DNA of 64,000 nucleotides from NCBI GenBank assembly GCA_031551965.1, contig JAVBMW010000009.1, positions 124,001 to 188,000 on the forward strand, in the 5' to 3' direction. Positions 17,151 through 25,404 of this stretch are shown here, piece by piece (the stretch's first letter is position 1; each line of letters starts with the position of its first letter). The position numbers and the translations under genes were made by a program. The notes below the pieces were generated by a model. The model saw only the letters and a list, made by a program, of their open reading frames with translations. It was not told where the DNA came from and made no database searches. Source of the DNA: CALVGQ01 sp031551965. GTDB taxonomy: Bacteria > Bacillota_I > Bacilli_A > Erysipelotrichales > Erysipelotrichaceae.

Positions 17151-20100
17151 ATGAAAATCATAAAAAATATATTTTTGTCATTTGTTTTACTTTGTTTACT
17201 AAATCAGAGCATTATTTATGCAGATGATTCTATTGAAGATCAATCCAATATTACGATCAATGTTGCTGGATTAAAAGAACATCCACTCTGGATGCATCGA
17301 GTAGTTTATACAGCAATGAAGCGATTAGGATATGATGTCATGCTTGAAGACTTATCTATGAATTTGTCAATTTATTCAACGGATAATGGAACTTCACAAA
17401 TATTATTAGCTCAAGCCGAAACATTCGCATCTAATTATCCAAATTTAGTTATGGTTCCAAGTCAATTTTCAAGTGTTGAAATGATCGTATTCTCAAAAGA
17501 AGAATTTTCAGGCTCTATCAATAACTGGGAAGATTTAGCTGATTATCGAGTTAGTTTCAATGCTAGTTCTGCTTATGTCATTGAACATATTCCCTCAACG
17601 ATCAAAGAAGCTGTGAAAAAAAATGATTATAAACAAGTTTTTGAAGCTTTAGTAAATGATGAAGCTGATATAGCAATACTTCCTTTTGTTGAATTACAAA
17701 AAACAAATCAACCAAATGGAATAATAACTCATAGTATCATTGAAACACTTCCGATTTATACGTTTGTCAACAAACAATATGAATATCTAGTTCCTTTACT
17801 TACGGAAGAATACGAAAAAATGAAAGCAGATGGAACATTTGAAGCAATCAAATCAAACAATTACAAAAATCCAAGTAAGACAAAAACAGTTCTACACATT
17901 AGTTCTTACAACAGTGATCTTGCCTGGGAACGTGATTTAGTTAATAGTATATCCAAAAGTTTAACGCAAAATGAAGAGGAGATTTTTTATTATAATTACC
18001 CTTTGAACTTAAAGCACTCTAGCAATGAATCATTACAATTCAAATTAATGAACGAACAAATAAGAGCTTCTTTTACTGAATATAGTCCTGACTTGATCAT
18101 CGTGTCCAACAATGATGCCTTGGAATTCATCAAGGAATATCATGATTCGTTATTTAATACTACCCCTATTCTATTTTGTGGAATTACTAATTATACACCT
18201 GAATTGATCAGTGGAATCGAAGATTATACAACAGGAGTAACTCAACAGATCAGTGCACGGTTGATGGCTGATGAAATTTTGTCTATTTATCCAGATACAA
18301 AGAACATTTATATTGTGAATGACTACACATCAACTGGTTTGAATTGGAAAAAAGAAATCATGACTCAATTAGAAGATTATGATGAAATCGTCAACATCAT
18401 TTACAATGACAATCTTCCCCTTTCTGAAATTATCTTAGATATTCAAAGTAAAGGTTCCCATACTGTAATTTTACAAGGAACTTATTATCGCGATTGTAAT
18501 CGAAATTATTATTCAGATTTAGATACTGCATCACTTTTAGATATGGCAAATGACCGACCTGCATTTTCACTTTTATCTGTAGGTATAGGTTCAGGAATAT
18601 TAGGTGGTAATATCGTTGATGCAAAAAAACAAGGAACAAAAGTTGGCGAACTCGCTTTGAAATTTCTTGCGGGTGAGTCAATATCCGATATTCCAATCGA
18701 ATATGATAATGGTAGTTTAAATACTTGGATTTATGATTATAACATTTCAAGCAAATACGGTCTAAACACAGACAAACTTCACCCTGATCATCAATCCTTA
18801 AATAAACAACTTACTATACGTGAAAGTAATCCACAAGCTTATATTGCGATTTTGGCTTCGTTTGCATTAGGAGCGATATTGATCATTTCATTATCTTATT
18901 TTGTAATTCGAATTAGAAAAACAGCAAAATCAAAAGAATTTATGGCCTTGCATGATTCATTGACAGGATTGAGTAGCAGGTATGCATTATTTGAAAAAAT
19001 CGATGATATTACTAATTCTAATGATTTTGGAGGATTAATGATCATAGACATTGATGATTTCAAAAATGTAAATGATATATATGGACACACCTTCGGTGAT
19101 CAATGTTTAATTGAAATGGCAAATAAAATCAAAAAATCAAATATTGAATATGAAATTGCCGTAAGAATGGGGGGCGATGAATTTGTCATAGTCATCAAAG
19201 GAAACAAACAAAAAATAGAAAAAGCTATAAAGAAAATTGAAAATGCTATACAAACTCCATTTAATATCGAAGGGAAAAGTTTAACTTTGACTACAAGTAT
19301 TGGTATTGTGATGTTTCCAAAATATGGTAATACCTTAGATGAACTTTTAAAAAATGCTGATTTAGCATTATATGAAGCAAAAAAACTCGGTAAAGAAAGA
19401 TCCTGTTTTTATGATATCAGTATGTCGAAGAAAGTAATACGACAAGAACAAGTATTACAAATTCTTAGAAATTTAAATGAATCAGAGGAAGCATATTTAG
19501 TTTATCAACCTATAGTAGATAATAAACATAATCAAATACTTGGTTTTGAATCTTTATTACGAATCAATAATGATATTCTAGGTCCAATTTACCCAGATGA
19601 ATTTATACCGATTGCAGAAAGTAGTCGATTAATTATTCCCATTGGCTACTGGATTTTAGAACAAGCTTGTCTATTCGCCTGTAAGCTAATTGAAGAAAAT
19701 AAGAAATTCAATTATGTTTCGGTCAATGTATCCGCAATTCAATTAGAAGAAGAATTCTTTGTCGATAGAGTATTTGAAATATTGAAAAAAACCGGCTTAA
19801 GTCCACACTATCTTCAACTTGAAATTACCGAAAGTGTCTTTATTGCACATGATGATTCAAATATAGAAATACTTCAAGTTCTATATGATTCTGGTATCAA
19901 CATTGCCCTTGATGATTTTGGAACAGGATATTCCTCAATGAAATATTTAGTACAATTACCAATAAACAAATTAAAGATAGATAAAACATTTATTGATCAT
20001 ATAACTGAAGATGAAAAAAGTAGAAATATAACAAAGATGATCATTGATATGGCTCACGTATTAAAGCTTGATGTGATTGCTGAAGGTGTTGAAATCTTTG

Positions 20101-20213
20101 AACAACAAGTTCTATTACAAGAAATGAATTGTGATGCAACCCAAGGCTATTTATTTTCAAAACCAGTACCAGAAAACGAATTAAAAATATTGATTGATCA
20201 AAACGAAGAGTAA
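17151..20213 (+). CDS. Membrane sensor with two binding domains, GGDEF and EAL
   Basis: 1020 residues. A signal peptide (about 1-25) is followed by two extracytoplasmic domains: about 35-235 resembles a type-2 solute-binding fold, and about 245-550 resembles an ABC_sub_bind sugar-binding-type fold (KTVLHISSYNSDLAW start). A membrane helix lies near 564-587. The cytoplasmic GGDEF domain has an intact GGDEF (674-678) but no upstream RxxD inhibitory site. The EAL domain has ESLLR in place of EALLR (800-804), with NVS, LEITES, DDFGTGYSS, KIDK and AEGVE retained. So both c-di-GMP synthesis and breakdown look possible. It is a lone gene with its own promoter and terminator. Ligand is unknown. Confidence 0.9.
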   Translation: MKIIKNIFLSFVLLCLLNQSIIYADDSIEDQSNITINVAGLKEHPLWMHRVVYTAMKRLGYDVMLEDLSMNLSIYSTDNGTSQILLAQAETFASNYPNLVMVPSQFSSVEMIVFSKEEFSGSINNWEDLADYRVSFNASSAYVIEHIPSTIKEAVKKNDYKQVFEALVNDEADIAILPFVELQKTNQPNGIITHSIIETLPIYTFVNKQYEYLVPLLTEEYEKMKADGTFEAIKSNNYKNPSKTKTVLHISSYNSDLAWERDLVNSISKSLTQNEEEIFYYNYPLNLKHSSNESLQFKLMNEQIRASFTEYSPDLIIVSNNDALEFIKEYHDSLFNTTPILFCGITNYTPELISGIEDYTTGVTQQISARLMADEILSIYPDTKNIYIVNDYTSTGLNWKKEIMTQLEDYDEIVNIIYNDNLPLSEIILDIQSKGSHTVILQGTYYRDCNRNYYSDLDTASLLDMANDRPAFSLLSVGIGSGILGGNIVDAKKQGTKVGELALKFLAGESISDIPIEYDNGSLNTWIYDYNISSKYGLNTDKLHPDHQSLNKQLTIRESNPQAYIAILASFALGAILIISLSYFVIRIRKTAKSKEFMALHDSLTGLSSRYALFEKIDDITNSNDFGGLMIIDIDDFKNVNDIYGHTFGDQCLIEMANKIKKSNIEYEIAVRMGGDEFVIVIKGNKQKIEKAIKKIENAIQTPFNIEGKSLTLTTSIGIVMFPKYGNTLDELLKNADLALYEAKKLGKERSCFYDISMSKKVIRQEQVLQILRNLNESEEAYLVYQPIVDNKHNQILGFESLLRINNDILGPIYPDEFIPIAESSRLIIPIGYWILEQACLFACKLIEENKKFNYVSVNVSAIQLEEEFFVDRVFEILKKTGLSPHYLQLEITESVFIAHDDSNIEILQVLYDSGINIALDDFGTGYSSMKYLVQLPINKLKIDKTFIDHITEDEKSRNITKMIIDMAHVLKLDVIAEGVEIFEQQVLLQEMNCDATQGYLFSKPVPENELKILIDQNEE

Positions 20214-20235
20214 AATTTATCTTCGTTTTTTCTTT
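20201..20235 (+). terminator. Terminator of the GGDEF-EAL gene
   Basis: AAACGAAGA (20201-20209) pairs with TCTTCGTTT (20220-20228), then a T-run. It overlaps the stop codon. Confidence 0.8.
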
Positions 20236-20311
20236 TATTTGTAAAATTATCGTTAATTTTATGTGAAAAAACGGATATAAATATGATATCATGGTCATGG
20301 AGTGTGATGAA

Positions 20312-21973
20312 ATGACATTTGCAGATATTCAATGGGATATGATTCTTGGGGGATTTGGACTATTTCTTTTTGGAATTAAATTCATGGGTGATGGCCTTAA
20401 AAGCGTTGCCGGAGAAAAATTAAGAGACTACATCGACAAGTATACTTCTAAACCTATTTATGCAGTTTGTATTGGTATTTTAGCTACGATTATGATTCAA
20501 TCAAGTTCAGCTACAACCGCTATCACTATTGGACTAGTTCGTGCTGGTTTAATGAATCTTGTGCAAGCTGCAGGTATCGTAATGGGAGCCAACATCGGTA
20601 CAACTGTTACTGCTTTTTTGATTGGACTTAAAGTTGAACGTTATGCTTTATATTTTGTATTTATTGGTGGTGTATTGATTTCTTTTGCGAAAAAGAAAAA
20701 ACATCGCTATTTTGGTGAAATCATTTTAGGATTTGGACTTCTTTTTTATGGATTAAAAATCATGGGTGATTCCTTAAAAATGCTTAAAGATTTGCCTGAG
20801 TTTATTGCTTTTGCGGAAACAATGGGACGTCAACCGCTACTTGCCTTATTTGCAGGGACTTTACTTACTGGACTTATTCAAGGTTCTGCAGCAACGATTG
20901 GTGTCGTTCAAAAATTATATGAGGCTGGTGCGATGTCTCTATCTGCTGCGATCCCATTTATTTTCGGTTCCAACATCGGTACAACCGTGACTGGTGTTCT
21001 TGCCGCTATAGGTGGAAGCCTTGCAGCTAGAAGAACTGCAGGGATCCATACTTTATTCAATGTGATCGGAACTACGATCGGAATGCTTGCGTTACCTTTA
21101 TACATCAAAATTATTGAATGGATGACAGTTACTTTTAATTTGGCACCTATGATGCAAATTGCGATGTCACACATTTTATTTAATTTAACTACAACGATAA
21201 TCTTCTATCCTTTCTTAAAACAAATGGTAGATATAGTTAAAATTGTAATTCCTGGTAATGAACCCGAAAAAATTGATGTTAAAGTAGATGAACTCGATGT
21301 CAATATCGCTTATGAATTACCTGCTTCTGCTTTGAATCTTGCACATAAAGCAATACTTAAAATGGTTGAGGTTTGTGATAAGATCGTTGATGAATCAAAA
21401 GATTTCTTTTTCACTAAAGGAAATGAAGAAGATAAAGAAATAGTTATGCAATCAGAGTCATTGATCAACAATTTAGATAAAAAAATTACTGATTATTTGA
21501 TGGTCATTTCAAAACAAGAACTGACTGATACTGAATCATTAGAACTTAACTTACATCTTCAAGTAATAAAAAACTTAGAACGAATTGGTGATTTGACTGT
21601 CAATTTAGTTGAATTCTTTGAAATGGTTTTTGAAGAAGGTTCAGACTTTTCAAATGAAGCTAGAGATGAAATCGGTCAAATGTTTGAATTATTCAGTCAT
21701 ATGTTAGCTAAATCGATCCGTATTTATGAAACACGTGATTATTCTAATTATTCCGCTTTAATGGAAGATGAAAATTATATGGATCTACTTGAACATAAAT
21801 CTCGTCAAAAACACTTTGATCGTATGGCAAATCAAGAATGTACTTCTGTAATTGGTGGATCAGTATATTGTGATATTTTAGGAAACTTAGAACGTATGGC
21901 TGACCACACTTGTAATATTGCGAAGAATGCAATTGAAGCAAGTTATCAAGATACTGAAAAAGACGAACACTAA
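20312..21973 (+). CDS. Na/Pi cotransporter with PhoU-like tail
   Basis: 553 residues from ATG 20312, with GGAGTG eight bases upstream; two earlier ATGs in frame lack a ribosome site. The N-terminal half has the two inverted PNaS repeats seen as IQSSSATTAI and IQGSAATIG, each followed by GANIGTTVT or GSNIGTTVT, spread over about eight membrane segments. The C-terminal part (about 340-545) is a helical PhoU-like domain. Family members import phosphate with sodium, and a homologue (YqeW) lies near rpsU in B. subtilis. It has its own terminator. Confidence 0.92.
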   Translation: MTFADIQWDMILGGFGLFLFGIKFMGDGLKSVAGEKLRDYIDKYTSKPIYAVCIGILATIMIQSSSATTAITIGLVRAGLMNLVQAAGIVMGANIGTTVTAFLIGLKVERYALYFVFIGGVLISFAKKKKHRYFGEIILGFGLLFYGLKIMGDSLKMLKDLPEFIAFAETMGRQPLLALFAGTLLTGLIQGSAATIGVVQKLYEAGAMSLSAAIPFIFGSNIGTTVTGVLAAIGGSLAARRTAGIHTLFNVIGTTIGMLALPLYIKIIEWMTVTFNLAPMMQIAMSHILFNLTTTIIFYPFLKQMVDIVKIVIPGNEPEKIDVKVDELDVNIAYELPASALNLAHKAILKMVEVCDKIVDESKDFFFTKGNEEDKEIVMQSESLINNLDKKITDYLMVISKQELTDTESLELNLHLQVIKNLERIGDLTVNLVEFFEMVFEEGSDFSNEARDEIGQMFELFSHMLAKSIRIYETRDYSNYSALMEDENYMDLLEHKSRQKHFDRMANQECTSVIGGSVYCDILGNLERMADHTCNIAKNAIEASYQDTEKDEH

Positions 21974-22000
21974 AGAAGTGGAATTATCACTTCTTTTCTT
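21972..22000 (+). terminator. Terminator of the Na/Pi symporter gene
   Basis: AAAGAAGTG (21972-21980) pairs with CACTTCTTT (21988-21996), then T-rich sequence. Confidence 0.8.
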
Positions 22001-22011
22001 TAATTTTTAGC

Positions 22012-22039
22012 TTGTTTGTAAGAATTACCTTGGTATAAT
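22012..22039 (+). promoter_or_regulatory. Promoter of first ArsB/NhaD-like gene
   Basis: TTGTTT (22012-22017), 16-base spacer, TATAAT (22034-22039). Confidence 0.55.
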
Positions 22040-22064
22040 AAATAGATATGAAATGGAGAATATT

Positions 22065-23330
22065 ATGACACTAGCATTAATCTTATTTGTATTAACCTAT
22101 GTACTACTACTTGCTCTACCTAATTATAGAGCACATGTAGCGATTTTATCAGCTACGCTATTTGTGATTTTACAAATCCTACCCCTAAACCAAGTATTAT
22201 CATCCATTGATTTTAATGTATTAATGATGATTGCAGGAACGATGGGTACGGTTTACTTATTTATCGAATCTAAAATGCCTGCCTTAATGGCTGATGTTTT
22301 GATTGAAAAAATGCCAAACGTAAAATGGACGATCATTGCCCTTTCTTTATTTGCAGGAGTTGTATCTGCATTTGTAGATAATGTAGCCACAGTACTTATG
22401 ATCGCTCCAGTTGCGATCACTATCTCTAAAAAACTAAAAATCAGTCCAGTCAATAGTATTATCGCAATTGCGATCGCTTCTAACCTTCAAGGTGCTGCAA
22501 CGCTTGTAGGAGATACAACCAGTATTTTACTTGGTGGCTATGCCAATATGGATTTCATGGATTTCTTTCTTTATAATGGAAAAATCGGTTTGTTTTTTAT
22601 CGTTGAAGCTGGAGCTTTAGTTTCAACTTTGATTTTACTTTATGTTTTTAGAAAAGATACTCAACCGATCGATAGTGGAGAAAGAACACAAGTTACAGAT
22701 CTATTTCCTACTTATTTATTAGTTGGAACAGTTCTCGCTCTTATCGCAGCATCCTTTATTCCAAACAAACCTGCGATCACCAATGGTTTGATCTGTGTAG
22801 TAATCTGTATCCTTGGCGTGATTCGTGAAGCAATCAAAACGAAAAGCTTTGATATCTTTAACAATACGATCAAAGAAATTGATTTCTTTACTTTAGGTTT
22901 ATTAGCAGGATTATTTGTCGTTGTCGGAGGAATCACAGAAGCTGGAGTTGTCGATAAAATCGCTGAAATCTTCATTTCTATTTCTGGAGATAATATTTTC
23001 ATTATTTATACTTTACTTGTATTTGCCTCTGTAATCTTATCTGCATTTATTGATAATATCCCTTATGTTGCGACAATGCTTCCAGTAACACAGGGAATCG
23101 CCGCTTTGCTTGGCATTGATCCAACGATCCTATACTTTGGATTACTTGTAGGGGCAACACTAGGAGGAAACTTGACTCCAATTGGTGCATCAGCAAATAT
23201 CACAGCTTTAGGAATTTTGAGAAAAGAAGGTTATGAAGTCTCCGCAGGTCACTTTATGAAGATAAGTGTTCCATTCACTTTATCAGCTGTACTTACAGGT
23301 TATGTAATGACCTGGTTGATTTATATGTAA
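22065..23330 (+). CDS. ArsB/NhaD-superfamily permease, copy 1
   Basis: 421 residues from ATG 22065 (GGAG seven bases upstream; the earlier in-frame ATG at 22053 overlaps that site). About eleven membrane segments. Blocks such as FVDNVATVLMIAPVAI, NLQGAATLVGDTTSILLGG, AFIDNIPYVATMLPV and GATLGGNLTPIGASANI are those of the ion-transporter superfamily (ArsB, NhaD, CitMHS/SLC13-like): two half-repeats, each with a re-entrant Asp-Asn-containing segment. Substrate cannot be read from sequence: arsenite, Na/H exchange and dicarboxylates are all possible. The next gene is a close copy of it, with a terminator between them. Confidence 0.88.
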   Translation: MTLALILFVLTYVLLLALPNYRAHVAILSATLFVILQILPLNQVLSSIDFNVLMMIAGTMGTVYLFIESKMPALMADVLIEKMPNVKWTIIALSLFAGVVSAFVDNVATVLMIAPVAITISKKLKISPVNSIIAIAIASNLQGAATLVGDTTSILLGGYANMDFMDFFLYNGKIGLFFIVEAGALVSTLILLYVFRKDTQPIDSGERTQVTDLFPTYLLVGTVLALIAASFIPNKPAITNGLICVVICILGVIREAIKTKSFDIFNNTIKEIDFFTLGLLAGLFVVVGGITEAGVVDKIAEIFISISGDNIFIIYTLLVFASVILSAFIDNIPYVATMLPVTQGIAALLGIDPTILYFGLLVGATLGGNLTPIGASANITALGILRKEGYEVSAGHFMKISVPFTLSAVLTGYVMTWLIYM

Positions 23331-23376
23331 CAAATTAAGAATAAATATAAAATATTATAGTTAAATTTTAAAATTA

Positions 23377-23405
23377 ACAGAGCCTTAACAAAAAGCTCTG
23401 TTTTT
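23377..23405 (+). terminator. Terminator between the two permease genes
   Basis: ACAGAGC (23377-23383) pairs with GCTCTGT (23395-23401), followed by T residues. The two paralogues are therefore separate units. Confidence 0.8.
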
Positions 23406-23456
23406 AATATTCGATTTTTGGTATAACAAATTCATACATTCATAGGGGGAATTAAA

Positions 23457-24725
23457 ATGCTTATCGCACTAGGAATATTTCTAGCTACATACATCTTATT
23501 ATTACTTTTACCAAATTTTCGAGCACATATCGCTCTTGGTTCTGCTGCGTTGTTTGTAATTCTGCAAATTTTACCTGTAAATCAAGTTTTTTCAAGCATT
23601 GATTGGAATGTATTGATGATGATCGCAGGAACAATGGGAACAGTTTACTTATTTATCGAATCTAAAATGCCATCTTTGATGGCTGATTTGATCATCGAAA
23701 AAATGCCTGATGTGAAATGGACAATTATTTCCTTAGCTTTATTTGCGGGATTCATTTCAGCCTTTGTCGATAATGTCGCAACTGTGCTTATGGTAGCACC
23801 CGTAGCTATCACAATATCTAAAAAATTAAAAATCAGCCCAGTTAATAGTTTAATTGCGATCGCTATATCAAGTAACTTACAAGGAGCAGCGACTCTTGTT
23901 GGAGATACCACAAGTATATTACTAGGTGGATATGCCAATATGGATTTCTTGGATTTCTTTTTCTATAATGGAAAAATTGGTTTGTTTTTTATAGTTCAAG
24001 TTGGTGCTTTAGTTTCTACATTAGTTTTGTTGTTTGTGTTTAGAAAAGATACACAACCAATCAATTCTTTACAAAGAACTGTGGTTACTGACTACTTCCC
24101 TACTATTTTACTTGTTGGTACTGTAGTTTCTTTGATTTTTGCTTCCTTTATTCCAAATAAGCCTGATATTACAAATGGAGTGCTATGTGTAGCTATTTGT
24201 ATAATTGGAGTACTTCGTGAAGCATTTAAATCTAAGGACATATCAATCATTCAAAAAACAATTAAAGAAATCGACTTCTTTACTTTAGGGTTACTTGCAG
24301 GATTATTCGTTGTAATTGCAGGGATCACCGAAGCTGGAGTCGTCGATAAAATCGCTGAACTATTTATATTGATCGCAAAAGACAATGTCTTTGTGATCTA
24401 TACCTTACTTGTGTTTACCTCAGTGATCTTATCTGCCTTTATCGATAATATTCCTTATGTTGCAACCATGCTTCCTGTAGCTCAGGGTATCGCAAACCTA
24501 TTAGGAATCGATCCAACGATTCTTTACTTTGGATTACTTGTTGGGGCAACACTTGGAGGTAATTTAACACCGATCGGAGCTTCCGCAAACATTACAGGAC
24601 TTGGAATTCTAAGAAAAGAGGGATACGAAGTATCTGCCACACAATTTATGAAAATCAGTGTCCCCTTTACATTAGCTGCTGTATTGAGTGGTTATGTGAT
24701 GACTTGGCTATTATTTGGATTCTAA
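23457..24725 (+). CDS. ArsB/NhaD-superfamily permease, copy 2
   Basis: 422 residues from ATG 23457 after AGGGGGAA. By eye roughly four in five residues match copy 1 at 22065, over the whole length and without gaps in the first 200 residues, so this is a tandem duplication. All superfamily blocks named for copy 1 are kept (FVDNVATVLMVAPV, GDTTSILLGG, FIDNIPYVATMLP, LGGNLTPIGASANI). The differences lie mainly in lipid-facing positions and the central loop (residues 205-215 and 250-262). The substrate is unknown. Confidence 0.88.
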   Translation: MLIALGIFLATYILLLLLPNFRAHIALGSAALFVILQILPVNQVFSSIDWNVLMMIAGTMGTVYLFIESKMPSLMADLIIEKMPDVKWTIISLALFAGFISAFVDNVATVLMVAPVAITISKKLKISPVNSLIAIAISSNLQGAATLVGDTTSILLGGYANMDFLDFFFYNGKIGLFFIVQVGALVSTLVLLFVFRKDTQPINSLQRTVVTDYFPTILLVGTVVSLIFASFIPNKPDITNGVLCVAICIIGVLREAFKSKDISIIQKTIKEIDFFTLGLLAGLFVVIAGITEAGVVDKIAELFILIAKDNVFVIYTLLVFTSVILSAFIDNIPYVATMLPVAQGIANLLGIDPTILYFGLLVGATLGGNLTPIGASANITGLGILRKEGYEVSATQFMKISVPFTLAAVLSGYVMTWLLFGF

Positions 24726-24750
24726 GAAAAAGCCAAACCTAAGTTTGACT
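24726..24750 (-). terminator. Terminator of the GyrI-like gene
   Basis: On the minus strand AGTCAAAC/GTTTGGCT hairpin (one mismatch) with TTTTT after it, overlapping the GyrI-like stop codon; probably also stops the converging permease transcript. Confidence 0.65.
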
Positions 24751-25394
24751 TAATCTTCTACTTTTCTTATTGGATAGCGAACGACAACTCTGTTCTTTTC
24801 AGGAGCCACTTTGCGTGGATCCGATAAGTAAATTTCATGATGATAACGATTTGGAGTATCCAAATCAAATTCATAATTATTTTCTACAATAAAGTTGATC
24901 ATTTTACCAATTGTATACTCTTCTGTGTCATAAGGTCCAATATGCATGCATTGCACACACTTTCCTTCAGTATAAGACACAAACTTCGCCGGACTAGTAT
25001 CTAGTCCTTTTTTTGTATTAGCTTCCTTACAAGCCCATTCAAACGTTTCTTGAGTCACAAAGTCAGGTTGTCTTATCATTGATATCCACTCATACTTGCT
25101 TTTGTCTTTTTGACTAACTCCTTTCGCAACATCAAACCACCAAAGTCCTTCTAGTGGATATACTGTGTAATCGACAAAACCCTCAGGTTGAAGACCCTTC
25201 ATTTTACTCATCTTGATCGTATAACTCAATGCATATAAAAGTTCAACAGCTTTTGCATATTGTCCATTAACTTCGTTTGGATCACCTTTTCCACGAACCT
25301 GAATGTAGTTCATTGCAGGAACATCGATAAAAGTCGGAGTAGTTTTCGGTAGATATATTTCTTTTTCGTGTTTTTTGTATTCCATTTTTTCCAT
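24750..25394 (-). CDS. GyrI-like small-molecule-binding protein
   Basis: 214 residues from ATG 25394, with GAGGAA upstream; starting here avoids overlap with the UvrA-like gene. It looks like the GyrI-like/SHS2 domain pair found in SbmC and in AraC/MerR effector domains: EGLWWFDV, KFVSYTEGKCVQCMHIGPYDTEEYTI and NRYHHEIYLSDPRKVAPEKNRVVVRYP match the Firmicute stand-alone group. Such proteins bind or hydrolyse hydrophobic toxic compounds or protect gyrase. It closes the operon of response regulator, kinase and short UvrA, which suggests a drug-response role (inference). Confidence 0.8.
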   Translation of the reverse strand: MEKMEYKKHEKEIYLPKTTPTFIDVPAMNYIQVRGKGDPNEVNGQYAKAVELLYALSYTIKMSKMKGLQPEGFVDYTVYPLEGLWWFDVAKGVSQKDKSKYEWISMIRQPDFVTQETFEWACKEANTKKGLDTSPAKFVSYTEGKCVQCMHIGPYDTEEYTIGKMINFIVENNYEFDLDTPNRYHHEIYLSDPRKVAPEKNRVVVRYPIRKVED

Positions 25395-25404
25395 TATCAT
25401 TTCC

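Noticed and set aside
18430..18750. Minus-strand open frame of 106 codons inside the GGDEF-EAL gene
   Set aside because: Lies wholly within a well supported gene on the other strand and has no ribosome site; a shadow frame.
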